Positions 1 through 10,686 of a stretch of 64,000 nucleotides of DNA are shown piece after piece; positions within the stretch are counted from its first letter, which is position 1; each line of letters starts with the position of its first letter. Source of the stretch: Nelumbo lutea (Eukaryota > Streptophyta > Magnoliopsida > Proteales > Nelumbonaceae); assembly GCA_022828595.1 (NCBI GenBank), contig JAKGHH010000001.1:116324999-116388998 (forward strand), given 5' to 3'. Both the position numbers and the translations under genes were made by a program. The notes below the pieces were generated by a model. That model made no database searches. It was not told where the DNA came from and was given only the letters and a program-made list of their open reading frames with translations.

Positions 1-256
1 GACATCAATGTTTTTGAACCGTCATTGACCTAGACGGTTGGACCGTTTGGCTTGGAAACCATCCAAGCAACCAGTTCCGTTCACCCCTAACCCGTTCTTG
101 GGTAAAAAACCGTTGATTTTTCAGAAAAGCACTGACTCGGGTGGTCGAACCGTCGACTTGTTTGACCTAGACAGTGGTTCATAGTATAAAGATGCAAGAG
201 AGAAACACACGAACTCAGATCTGAGTTCGTGTTTCATGTCTGAGATCTGTGGAAGA

Positions 257-305
<49 letters not shown>

Positions 306-636
306 AGAAGAAGAAGAACTCAGATCTTAGAGAACTCAGACCTACTATTGCCGCTGCTTCGCCGTCGTCGTTGTCATTATCATTGCTGGTGACATCAAAC
401 CATCCTCCCCCTCTTCGTTCTTCTTCCCTCTTTCCTTTCCTTTCTCTTCTTTTTCTTCTTTCTTTTTTCTTTCTCAACCAACATCTCTTCTCCACTCCAG
501 TTCTCCTTTCATATAAAATATTTTCCCTAACCCTAATATACAAACCACCCAAACCATTAGATCCGGACGATCGAACTGTTGACCCGGAAACCGGTACCTA
601 GAACGGTTCCATTTCCGGGTCGGTTTCTAAAACTTT
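1..636. repeat. Degenerate hAT-like MITE copy, cut by the window edge
   Basis: Both flanks (about 1-180 and 541-636) are rich in ACCGG, AACCGTTGA and CCGGGTCGGTTT words. These occur in the same order in the complete 309-bp MITE at 26038-26346. The middle (about 181-540) is unrelated and holds a GA microsatellite flanked by inverted AACTCAGATCT words. Its left end is outside the window, so no target-site duplication can be checked. The long ORFs across this part come from the low-complexity GA tract and are not genes. Confidence 0.5.
260..302. repeat. (GA)n microsatellite
   Basis: About 21 uninterrupted GA units followed by GAA triplets. It probably varies in length between individuals. Confidence 0.95.
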
Positions 637-1126
637 GCATGGCATACGATGTGACACTGAATATTATATTAACTTTAATGTAAAAATAATTAGTCCTTAA
701 GAATTAGTACCAAATATACTCAAAACCAATTTTTTTCAAAAGTCGAATTATATGACATAAATGATACTAAATAACAAAATTTATCGATTATTGAAAATTT
801 ATGGATTTTAAAAATCACTGATTTTGAAAAATCAATAAAGAAGAATCAGCATTGATGCCAACCATCACCTAAAGTACTGTATGCAATAAATTCTAGTTTG
901 GTTAGAGATGTAAATATCAATACCAAAGAGGGAATAAAAATGTAATTCTAGGTGTACTAAGAGGGAAAAAAATAGCATTCTCATGCTCCAAACTATAAAT
1001 TACCGAAAGAAAGAAACAAGAAAAACATTAACCGGCTTCAGTTGAGGATTGATAAGAGGATATAATTTTAATTTCATTTTCAGTTTTTTTTTCTTTTAGG
1101 TTATGTTTGTTTTTTCTTCTTATCGG
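637..1126. other. AT-rich spacer
   Basis: No ORF, splice-flanked exon or recognisable repeat was seen here. Confidence 0.5.
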
Positions 1127-1552
1127 TGGGTGTTTGGCATCGATGCTGTTTTCTGGGAAAATGGCATTATGTATGCACCACATTAGAAAAAGCGGTTAGA
1201 AAACAATCTCTTATTTAGCACCATTTTTGCATAAAAAACATTGCTTCAGACCACACCTTGGATATCGGGAAAGTGTGGTCTGAAGTAACACCAAATTTGA
1301 TATGTTCTCAGAAAACAACTCTTTCCTACAAACAGTGCAATGATGTGATATCATGTTGGATATTGGATAATATGGCCAATACTGAAAACGGTTCTACAAC
1401 GCTAGTACTAAACAAAACCAGTGTTGTTTTCCCATAGAAAGAGCTTATGTGACAGCACCTCTTCCAAATAAAAAATAAACACACACATCCCAAGCACCGT
1501 TTTTATGAGAAAACAGTGTGGTATTACCAGCACTGATGCCAAACACCTACTT
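1127..1552. repeat. MITE (family B) with GTGTTTGGCATC inverted ends
   Basis: The left end reads GGTGGGTGTTTGGCATCGAT. The right end, reverse-complemented, reads GTAGGTGTTTGGCATCAGTG, so the ends form imperfect terminal inverted repeats of about 25 bp. No coding content. A single-ended copy with the same terminus lies at 41500-41552. Confidence 0.6.
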
Positions 1553-1563
1553 GGTTAACCGAT

Positions 1564-1658
1564 TAGGTTATGTTTGGTTTGACAGAAAATAAGAGGGCAA
1601 GTCTAAAAACTTCCCTCAACTTTCTATTTCTCTCTTATCAATCCAAACATAGCCTTAA
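1564..1658. repeat. Foldback MITE (family C), divergent copy
   Basis: It begins AGGTTATGTTTGGTTTGA and ends with the inverted match AATCCAAACATAGCCTT. Better copies of the same family are at 40348-40477 and 54291-54428. About 95 bp long and non-coding. Confidence 0.55.
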
Positions 1659-1718
1659 ACTTTCTTATGCGACATTGTTTCATTAGATGACAGATGAAAC
1701 GATGGATAAAGCAGCAGT

Positions 1719-1802
1719 ACTGCAGTCATGGTTTTCAAAATCGGTTTTGGTTTTCCCCAAAATCAGATTTTCTTAAAAAACTATTGATTTTAGTTAACAA
1801 AC
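1719..1802. repeat. hAT-like MITE, left half (interrupted by Copia-A)
   Basis: Target-site duplication ACTGCAGT (1719-1726) followed by the terminus CATGGTTTTCAAAATCGG from 1727. The other half resumes at 9359, ends in the inverted terminus at 9505 and is followed by the same ACTGCAGT (9506-9513). The intact relative is at 26038-26346. The last five bases here (1798-1802, CAAAC) are the target duplication of Copia-A. Confidence 0.8.
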
Positions 1803-3598
1803 TGAAAGGATGAGAGATCCATCGTATGGACGCCCAAATCTTGCGAAATAAAGGGGCGAATTTCAAAAAAATTTCTCTCCCTTTCAACTGGGAATCGCAT
1901 TCCCTATTTAGAAAATCATATTTTCAAGGATCAATCTTGAACCATAAACTGAACCAGATCTTAACCAAAAGGAGTAGGAGATGATTATACCTGATACGGA
2001 GAAATAGTATCCCCCAATGAAGGTGTTCACACCCAAGGAAGGATCCAAAGACTGTTCCCACTAAAGATGATGCAATGCAAGATGGAGTAGAATCAACAGT
2101 ATTCTTCTCCAAGAATTCTGTCCTTCGCAAGAAACAGCAGGATGGCACGTGAGCACAGATTCCTATCAATTCTTTCTCAAAGAACTGATGTCAAGATCGA
2201 ATCTTGACTTCTCCCACAACTGGAGATCGAATTGGCAAACAGGGCGGCAAGAACAAGGAGACAACAAGAAAGAATTTTGCAGTGTTGCTTAATTCTTTCT
2301 TCTGTGATTTCAGCTCTGAAGAGGATCTGATGTTGTGTCTTCTAAAGGCTGCCACCCCCTCCTTTTGTTAACCTAAAAGATCAACTCCTAATCCAATTAG
2401 GAGCTGCTTATCCAAATCATATTTGGATCAGCATTCTCTTTAGGTGATAAGGATAAACCCTTATCTTATCTGCATATTAAATTAGTTTTCTCCTAATATC
2501 ATTAGGAGGTTTCTAGATCTGAATCACATTCAGATCTGGACTCTCTGAGTGGATAGGGTCAAGACCCTATCCTATCTGCTAATCCATCTCAGAATTCGCC
2601 CCATAGTTAACTAATTAAATAGTCCAGTTCAAAATGGGCTTTAGGCCCATCAAGCTTATGTGCTCACTTAACCTTCCTAACTGCTGCCCAATTGGGCTTC
2701 CTTGTGTGGTGTGGGACCCAAGCATTAATCTACACACCAACCACATGGGTTCGGCCCAGCCTTTGTTACAAGGCCTGGCCGAATACATTGTTATGGATAG
2801 TGCACCCCCTGAAACCCATCTAATGGGTTCCATTGGACAACACTTACCCTAAGTGGTCCCTGGGCCAAGCCATCTTGTAACACGCAGGGACTGTGGGCAG
2901 ATGCAAGATTAGCCCATCATGTATTACCCTCAATGGTCTTACACATAACCTCTCAACCCGTAATGATCATACACTGCACGACAAGAGAGGACCTCTCCTC
3001 TCGGTTGCAAGGAATAGTGTTGCACTCTCCACTTATATGGATCCCAGGAATTAAAACCTTTTGCAAACATTTTAGAAATCATAATATATATATACTTTTA
3101 TATCTCATATAAAATATATTTTGCAAACAAATATCAACGATTGAAATCGGCTGCCGGCAGAGAGTGTGCATCCCTGATCATTACCTTTGTCCGGCAAAGG
3201 GGCTGATCCTGTCACTACAATCACCCATTCAAATGAATTCTTAGACTGTCCCAACATACTTAGGTACAGGGCAATACTGGAAATCTAGTCCAGTTCAAAG
3301 ATTCAATTTATCCTACACTGTATGTGCCTAGGGTCTCACCCTGGCTGCTGAGACAGGCCACCCAAACCGACTTGGTGGCACCATAGTGTCAGCCTTATCA
3401 GGATAGGTCTCCCCAAACCGACCCACTGGCTGTGAACATTCTAAACTAACATGAGTTTCATTAAGTGTTCAGTTTAAAGGTATTGCACAGAAACATACCA
3501 AGGGAACATGAATCAAATATGCACTTTTATTCATTTACAATAAACTCATAAAGTACATCATTCTAATTGAAGCTAAGGGCATACAAAATTGTTTAACA
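1803..3598 (-). repeat. Copia-A 3' LTR
   Basis: 1796 bp, starting TGAAAGG and ending GTTTAACA in plus orientation. It aligns along its length with the right LTR, with many substitutions. It lacks about 120 bp present in the right LTR at about 8896-9025. ORFs at 2615-2852 are within the LTR and are not genes. Confidence 0.9.
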
Positions 3599-3614
3599 GC
3601 TCCCACTTGCACTT
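3599..3614 (-). other. Copia-A polypurine tract
   Basis: On the minus strand the bases next to the 3' LTR read AAGTGGGAGC, the usual purine-rich plus-strand primer of plant copia elements (AAGTGGGAG then TGTTA). Confidence 0.75.
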
Positions 3615-3726
3615 AGGTCCAATCAGGTACAAGCCGAAGTCCCATGTTTTCCACGTGTTTCTCAAACACTTTCTATGATAGTGGCTTTGTCAATGGGTCT
3701 GCTACATTTTTCGCTGACGCTACCTT

Positions 3727-5330
3727 CTAAATCAGGATGTCCCCCCTACCAACAATCTCCCACAGTACGTGGTACTTCCTCTCGATGTGCTTTGATTTCG
3801 AGTGGGCTCGTGGCTCCTTAGCCTGGGCAATGGTTTCATTTTTGTCACACAACAATGGGATGAGTGATGTGCTGGACGGAACTACTCCCAACTCGTGAAC
3901 GAACTTCTTCATCCACACGGCTTCTTTGTCAGCCTCACTTGCGGCAATGTACTCGACCTCGGTCGTGGAGTCTACAGTGGACCCCTGTTTTCATGATCCT
4001 ATCATGAAAACATATCCAGATGTAGACTTTCTATCATCTAGATCCGACTGGAAATCGACATATGTATACCCTTGGATCTATAGTGAGCTACCGTCGAATA
4101 CTAGACAAAACTCTTTTGTCCTTCGAATGTACTTAAGTATGTTTTTCACAGCAGTCCAGTGCTCCTGCCCTGGGTTGGCCTAAAATGTGCTTACACTGAC
4201 TGCCTGAGCGATGTCAGAACGAGTGCATAGCATGGCATACATGATGCTCTCTACGACTGAGGCATAGGGAACGTCTTTCATGCCATCAATCTCCTCAGAA
4301 GTCTTGGGAGACATCTTCTTGGAGAGAGTGACTTCGTGCCTGAAAGGAACATTTCTTTTCTTGGAGTATTCCATGCTGTATCTTTTGACTATTTTGTCAA
4401 TGTAAGCAGATTGGGATAGTCCTATTATATGCTTTGATCTATCTCTATAAAGTCGAAGACCTAGTATATAGGAGGCTTCTCCAAGATCATTCATTGAGAA
4501 TTACTATGAAAGCCATACTTTCACCGTAGTTAACATTCCTACATCATTTCCAATGAGTAGAATGTCATCTACATACAGAACCAAGAAGGTAACCTTATCT
4601 CCACTGTACTTCCTATAGACATAGGGTTCATCCGGATTCTGCTCGAAGTCAAACGATTTGACAGTAGAGTCAAAACGAATGTTCTAACTTCTAGAAGCTT
4701 ACTTAAGTCCATAAATGGATTTATTAAGTTTACATACCATGTTTTCTTGACCTGCAGCTATGAAGCATTGCGGTTGCTGTATATAGATATCTTCAGTGAG
4801 ATCTCCATTCAGGAATGCAATTTTGACATCCATCTGCAAAATCTCATAATCATGGTATGCTGCTACAGCTAGCAGGATCCTAATGGATTTAAGCATGGCC
4901 ACAGGCGAAAAGGTTTCCTCATAACCCTACCATATGTGCCCTTCTTCCTCTTGTAAATCCATTTGCAACTGATTTCTTTTACCCCGGAGGGCGGATCTAC
5001 CAAAGTCCAAACTCCATTGGTCTCCATTGAGTCCATCTCTGCTCTCATGGCCTCCACCCACTTTTGGGAATCTATGTCCAACATAGCTTCTGCATAAGTC
5101 ACGGGATCCTCCTCACTAGTCAAGGTTTCCACCAAGTAACTATCATGGTCATAACCATAACGGACTGGTGGCCTGGATACCCGAGTGTATCTTCTAGGTT
5201 GGTCACTACTTGGAACTTGTGGGACATCTCCCACTGCTCTTGAGCTCTCCTCATCAAGAACAACTTCCTGACGATGGGTGTCCAGGATGTAATCGATTCC
5301 CAAGAATTGCGCATTTCGACTGCAGAACAC
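3727..5330 (-). pseudogene. Copia-A reverse transcriptase and RNase H remnants
   Basis: Fragments in different minus frames cover the copia RT and RNase H. The N-terminal RT part contains VDPPSGVKEISCKWIYKRK (4869-5330). The MDVKIAFLNGDLTEDIYIQQ block follows (4699-4902), then the catalytic YVDD at 4564-4575, the palm/thumb region (4180-4494), and the RNase H end with HIERKYHVLWEIV (3727-3918). YVDD itself is intact, but stops and frameshifts separate every fragment. The enzyme would copy the element RNA into cDNA in cytoplasmic particles. In this copy it cannot be made. Confidence 0.88.
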
Positions 5331-5333
5331 TTT

Positions 5334-6347
5334 CTACTCACTTGGGTCATAGAATAGATAACCTACAGAGCCCTTTGGGTAGCGTACAAATAAGCAACGA
5401 TTGGTTTTGGATTCCAACTTGTCTGCACTCGTTCTTTTAATGTGTGTTGGACAACCCCAAATCTTCAAGTGTTTGACACTTGGTTTATTTCCGGTCCAAA
5501 GTTCATATTTTGTATTCGGAACTGATTTGGTTGGAACCCGATTCAGCATGTAAATCGCAGTCTCTAATGCGTAACCCCAAAAAGATGTGGGTAACTCTGA
5601 GCGTATGAGAAGCGACTAGACCATATCCAATAAGGTCCTATTCCTCCTCTCTGAAACACCGTTAAGTTGCGATGTAGCAGAATGAGCTAATTGTGGTACT
5701 ATCTCATTTTCCTTTAAGTAGTCCCTGAATTCGTTAAAGAGATACTCGCCACCTCGATCTGATCGAAGGGCTTTAATTTCTCTCCCTAACTGTTTCTCGA
5801 CCTCTTGTCTAAACTCTTTGAATTTTTCAAAGGATTCAGACTTGTGTCTCATTAGGTACACGTAACCATATCGTGAAAAATCATCTATGAAGGTGATGAA
5901 ATACACGTGTTGATTCCGTGTCCTAACACTCAGGATACCACATACATCAGTATGTATTAGGTCAAGTGTGCCTGTACATCTTTCAGGCTTACCGTTAAAT
6001 GGCCGTTTCGTCATCTTGCCTTGTAGGCAAGGCTCACAAGTGGGAAGATTTTCTACAGATAGAAAATCCAAAGGACCATCTTTTACCAACCTTGTGATTC
6101 GGTCAACACCGATGTGGCCAAGTCGGTAATGCCACAGACAAGTGGGATTAATTGTATCACAGGCTCTCTTCTTGGGGATTTCAGCCGACGTAGTTTCGGT
6201 TATGTTAGTTTCTAGAGAAGGATGTAGAACATAGAGACCGTTCTCCAGTTCCCCGTATGTGATGAATCTGTTTTTTCTTTTAATAGTAATCGTATTACTA
6301 AAGAATATAGAATAACCATCTGCACACAGTTTTGAGACAGAAATCAA
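5334..6347 (-). pseudogene. Copia-A integrase remnant
   Basis: The main fragment (5616-6347) has the GAG-pre-integrase zinc-binding part (WHYRLGH ... CEPCLQGK) and the DDE core. The first Asp is in DLIHTDVCG, the second in ALRSDRGGEY, and the Glu in NGVSERRNRTLL. A further fragment (5334-5549) continues with the typical C-terminal stretch KIWGCPTHI. A stop near 5613 separates the two. The integrase would insert the cDNA into the host genome. The copy is inactive as read. Confidence 0.88.
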
Positions 6348-6395
6348 ATTTCTCCTTAAACTTTGTACATAAAGACAATCTTTCAGTACAATTGT

Positions 6396-6833
6396 TCATT
6401 CTCTAAAAAATAACTCCACGGTTCCTATTGACACGGCTGCAACAGTTGCATTAGTCCCCAAGTAGAGTGTGACTTCTCCTTCACTCAGCCTTCTACTTAC
6501 CTTGAACTCTTGCAGTGAGTTACATGCATGAGTTGAAGCCCCGGAGTCAATACACCAGGACGCAGAAGCTACCAACAGATTGGTTTCTATAACACAAGTT
6601 TCAAAATTACCTTTCTTGGATTCCAAGTAGGCATGACAGTTCCTTTTCCAGTGGCCGGTCTTCTTGCAGAAATGATAGGCATCCAATGCTTTGTCTTTCT
6701 TCTCCTTCTTGCCCTTAGTGACTTTCTTCTTAGGCTTCTTTGCCTTCCTCTTTCTCTTTCCCATCTTGCTAGCTTCAACAAGCATAGCTATGGGCTCATC
6801 CTTTTTAATCAGTTCTTCAGCTCTTTGCAACAT
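6396..6833 (-). pseudogene. Copia-A zinc knuckle and aspartic protease remnant
   Basis: A lysine-rich stretch is followed by a nucleic-acid binding knuckle, HFCKKTGHWKRNC, and the protease active site WCIDSGASTH. The knuckle should be CX2CX4HX4C, but the first Cys is Tyr here (AYHFC). The fragment is in frame with neither its gag nor its integrase neighbour. Confidence 0.82.
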
Positions 6834-6845
6834 ATTGCTGAGCTC

Positions 6846-7322
6846 TTACAAGCTGACATTCAACTTGTTCATGTTATAGTTCATGATGAATGGATTAAAG
6901 GAAGGAGGCAAAGAATTAAGGATGACATCTATCTGAGTCGCAAGGTCCAACCCGGATCTAAGAGCCTCCAGTTCGTTGATGTATCCCATCATCCGAAGAC
7001 AATGGTCGTGAACTTGTTGGCCCTTAGACATTTGTGCGGTCATGAACTGTTTCAAGACCTTTTGTCGAGTAGAACGATTCTGCTCTTCATACATCGTCTT
7101 GAGACTGTCCAATATATCCTTGGCAAGTTCGATCTAATCGAACTGCCTTTGTATTGGGTTGTCCAAGGAGGCAATGATGTAACACCGAGCAAGGGAGTTT
7201 TTCTCCTCCCATTCCTGATAGTCTCTCCTTCGGGCTTCAGAAGCCCTATCACCCGGACACTCCGGGGCATGATTCTTTTCCACTTTATCATCAGTCCACA
7301 ACTTAATTTGATTCATGTTCAT
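6846..7322 (-). pseudogene. Copia-A gag remnant
   Basis: Two fragments: 7134-7322, starting MNMNQIKLWTDDKVEKN, and 6846-7112, with QNRSTRQKVLKQFMTAQMSK and a leucine-rich helical region. This matches the UBN2-type gag of plant copia elements. A stop codon (TAG) near 7133 separates them. Gag would form the cytoplasmic particle. The MNMNQ methionine, about 100 bp inside the 5' LTR, is the likely original start. Confidence 0.8.
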
Positions 7323-7422
7323 TTCATAGATATGGATTTTAATCTACGTTCCATTTCCATTTATTCATCTCTGAGATTTTCCTCCTTTCTCAATGACGGA
7401 GACTACGGGTTGTCTCTAAAAA

Positions 7423-9358
7423 TGTGGGAAATCACATAGGGTGCATGGAGCCAAATCTTGCGGAATAAATGGGCGAATTTTAAAATTTTTTCTCTTCCTT
7501 TCAATTGGGAATCATATTCCCTATTTAAAAAATCATATTTTCAATGATCAATCTTCAATCATAAACTGAACTAGATCTAAACCAAAAGGAGTAGGAGAGG
7601 ATTAATACCTGATACGGAGAAATAGTATCCCCCAACGAAGGTGTTCACGCCCAAGGAAGGATCCAAAGACTGCTCTCACTGAAGATGGCACAGTGCAGGA
7701 TGGAGCAGAATCAACAGTATTCTTCTCCAAGAATTTTGTCCTTCGCAAGAAATAGCAAAATAGCAAGTGATCACAGCTTCCTATCAATTCTTTCTCAAAG
7801 AACTGATGTCAAGATCAAATCTTGACTTCTCCCACAACTGGAGATCGAACTGGCAAACAGGGCAGCAAGAACAAGGAGGTGGCAAGAAAGAATTTTGCAG
7901 TGTTGCTTAATTCTTTCTTCTGTGATTTCAGCTCTGAAGAGGATCTGGCGTTGTGTCTTCTAAAGGCTGCCGCCCCCTCCTTCTTTTGTTAACCTAAAAG
8001 ATCAACTCCTAATCCAATTAGGAGCTGCTTATCCAAATCATATTTGGATCAGCCCTCTCTTTAGGTGATAAGGATAAACCCTAATCTTATCTGCAGATTA
8101 GATTAGTTTTCTCCTAATCTCATTAGGAGGTTTCTAGATCTGAATCACATTCAAATCTGGACTCTCTGAGTGGATAGGGTCAAGACCCTATCCTATCTGC
8201 TAATCCATCTTAGAATTCGCCCCATAATTAACTAATCAAATAGTTCAGTTCGAAATGGGCTTTAGGCCCATCAAGCTTATGTGCTCACTTAACCTCCTAA
8301 CTGCTGCCTAGTTGGGCTTCCTTGTATGGCATGGGACCCAAGCATTGATCTACACATCAGTCACATGGGTTCGGCCCAGCCTTTGTTACAAGGCCTGTCC
8401 GAATACATTGTTATGGACAGTGCACCCTCTGAAACCCATCAAATGGGCTCCATGGGCCCAACACTTACCCTAAGTGGTCTTTGGGCCAAGCCACCTTGTA
8501 ACACGCAGGGACTGTGGGCAGATGCAAGATTAGCCCATCAGGTATTACCCTCAATGGTTACACATAACCTCTCAGTCCATAATGATCATACACTGCCCGA
8601 CAAGAGAGAACATCTCCCTCAGCTGCAAGGAATAGTGTTGCACTCTCCACTTATATGAATCCCGGGAATTAAAACCTTTTACAAACATTTTAGAAACCAT
8701 AATATATATACTTTTATATCTCATATAAAATATATTTTGCAAAACAAATCTCAACGATTGAAATTGGTTGCTGGCAGTCTAAGTTTCCATCAAGGAGAGT
8801 GCATCCCCGATCATTACCTTTGTCCGACAAAGGGGCTGATCCTGTCACTACGATCACCCACTCAGATGAATTCTTAGACTGTCCCAACATACCTAGGTTT
8901 TGACCCCCGCTAAGAATCTCACTGATTGGTACATCAAAAACAGCCCAATCCGACACCCAATGCAGTATCATAATCGAGTCTAGGGGTCGGGTGTAACATT
9001 CCAGTTTTGCCCATTAATCTCCAAGGTCCAGGGCAATACTGGAAATCTGGTCCAGTTCAAAGATTCAATTTATCCTACAGTGTATGTGCCTAGGGGCTCA
9101 CCCTAGCAGCTGAGACAGACCACCCCAACCGACTTTGTGGCATCACAGTGTGAGCCTTATCAGGATAGGTTTTCCCACCGACCCTCTGGTTGTGAACATT
9201 CTAAACTAACACGAGTCTCATTAAGTGTCCTGTTTAAGGGTATTACATAGAAACATACCAAGGGAATATGAATCAAATATGCACTTTTATTCATTTACAA
9301 TAAACTCATAAAGTACATCATTCTGATTGAAGATAAGGGCATACAAAATTGTCTAACA
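7423..9358 (-). repeat. Copia-A 5' LTR
   Basis: About 1.93 kb, ending CTAACA at 9358 with CAAAC behind it. The inner edge near 7423 is set by alignment to the left LTR and is uncertain by about 10 bp. I found no clear primer-binding site just inside it. It contains about 120 bp (8896-9025) missing from the other LTR. Confidence 0.85.
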
Positions 9359-9513
9359 CAAACCGTTGACCCGAACAGTTAACCATTCAAATGATTTTGA
9401 CCATTTTTTATTTTTTTTTAATTTTTTTGTTAGAACAAATTGACCATTTGACCTGATAACCGGACCCTGATGGGTTTGGTCTCCGGGTCGGTTTTAAAAA
9501 CCATGACTGCAGT
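9359..9513. repeat. hAT-like MITE, right half
   Basis: Continues the MITE interrupted at 1802 after the retrotransposon's CAAAC duplication. It ends in GGTCGGTTTTAAAAACCATG (9486-9505), the inverted partner of CATGGTTTTCAAAA at 1727, followed by the 8-bp duplication ACTGCAGT (9506-9513). Removing Copia-A leaves an element of about 220 bp. Confidence 0.8.
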
Positions 9514-10209
9514 AGTTTTGCTCAAAGCCCTTGGATTCCGGGTTTTCGAGTTTCAACTTTTAACCGAGCGGTTGAAAGTTGAAAGTTGAAACCATGTAGG
9601 CCATCTTTATTCGTAACTAACCGGATCCACGCACGCAAATGCAATAGGAAACCAGTATACCCGGATCCACCCATATCCGTTGGATCAGGCTGGCCACACA
9701 CCCTGTCCCTTTCCTAACAAAAAAGACGTCTCATTATTGAGATGGCATATATTCTTATCAGGCGGCTTAAACACAAATTATTGACTTTGTCAGTTGCGAT
9801 GAACATGATCCCATTCAAGCCAAAAAAGAGTCCGGCTTAAATCACTGCGGTCCCACTACAAATAATCAAATATACATCACATTCACATCACACCCAATAA
9901 AAAGAAGAGGGGCTTTATTCATCACTATGAACTTTTGTCATGTACTTGATCCGACTCATCCACCACGTTCTAGATAATCCAGTCAATCCAATCAGGAATC
10001 AGCTGAGTTGAGCTGAGCTAGCGTGTATTAGTATCCCAACTCCCAACAAACCCAAGATCATCGAGTCAGCAAAATGTGAACCTCCATGGACATAAACGTC
10101 CATGATGCAAACAAAATGAATGAAAGAAAGAAAAGAAAATCAAGACGAACCGACAGATCTATAGCCAATAATCAATACAACGTATGATCACGACGGAATC
10201 AGCAGAGAT
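9514..10209. other. Spacer, downstream side of the AGP gene
   Basis: No ORF or exon recognised. The part near 10140-10209 is the likely 3' UTR of the minus-strand AGP gene. Confidence 0.5.
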
Positions 10210-10686
10210 CTACATCAAGAGAACAGCGGCGAATGTGCCCAATAGTGCAGATCCCGCGACAGCGACCCTGTTCAATGAACCAATAGCGGAGTTTGAGTTG
10301 TTGTCGGCTGGAGATCCCGATGGGCTTTCAGATGGGGTGTTGGAAGAGGACGAGGGAGATGATGGAGGTGGTGAGACAACGAAATTGGGAGATGGAGCTG
10401 AAGCTGGGGTCTTAGATACTGGAGAAGGGGCCAAAGCTGGTGTCGACACGGGAGGAGGAGATGGGGAGGAAGGCGAAGGAGAAGGGGTGGAAGCGGGGGG
10501 AGACACCGGAGCTGGCGTTGGTGACGGAGGACTAACGGTAGGTGTTGGGGATGGAGGAACCGAAACAGGGGCAGGGGAGGTTGCCGGTGGGGAAGCTTTT
10601 GGCGCGGCTGCCGGTGCCTGTGCGAGAGAACCCGCAAACGAACCGAGAATCATGACCACGACGAAGGCATTGAAATGCATCTTCAT
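10210..10686 (-). CDS. Classical arabinogalactan protein (AGP), GPI-anchored
   Basis: Single-exon ORF of 158 residues from the ATG at 10686 (MKMHFNAF). An upstream in-frame extension exists but has no secretion logic. Residues 1-23 are a signal peptide ending GSLAQ. Residues 23 to about 128 are almost wholly Pro, Ala, Ser and Thr with AP, SP, TP and PP motifs, the hydroxyproline and arabinogalactan attachment pattern of classical AGPs. Residues 132-158 are a small-residue site followed by a hydrophobic tail (VAVAGSALLGTFAAVLLM), the GPI-anchor signal. The product should sit on the outer plasma membrane or in the wall as a heavily glycosylated proteoglycan. The exact AGP number cannot be told. 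It looks intact. The opposite-strand 229-residue ORF is a compositional shadow. Confidence 0.88.
   Translation of the reverse strand: MKMHFNAFVVVMILGSFAGSLAQAPAAAPKASPPATSPAPVSVPPSPTPTVSPPSPTPAPVSPPASTPSPSPSSPSPPPVSTPALAPSPVSKTPASAPSPNFVVSPPPSSPSSSSNTPSESPSGSPADNNSNSAIGSLNRVAVAGSALLGTFAAVLLM

Larger units (their letters stand above)
1803..9358 (-). mobile_element. Copia-A: Ty1/copia retrotransposon with long LTRs, decayed
   Basis: A 7.56-kb element bounded by TG...CA ends (TGAAAGG at 1803, CTAACA ending at 9358) and the 5-bp direct duplication CAAAC at 1798-1802 and 9359-9363. All protein remnants are on the minus strand, so the 5' LTR is the right-hand one. Domain order gag, CCHC, protease, integrase, reverse transcriptase, RNase H is the Ty1/copia order. 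LTRs of about 1.8-1.9 kb are long for copia, which would suit an Angela/Tork-type lineage, but that is a guess. Many stops and frameshifts rule out an active copy. Confidence 0.92.

Noticed and set aside
236..601. ORFs of 121 and 143 residues on both strands
   Set aside because: They arise from the GA microsatellite and flanking repeats. No domain, and composition is low complexity.
6633..7439. 268-residue plus-strand ORF
   Set aside because: Opposite strand of Copia-A gag and knuckle. No family resemblance.
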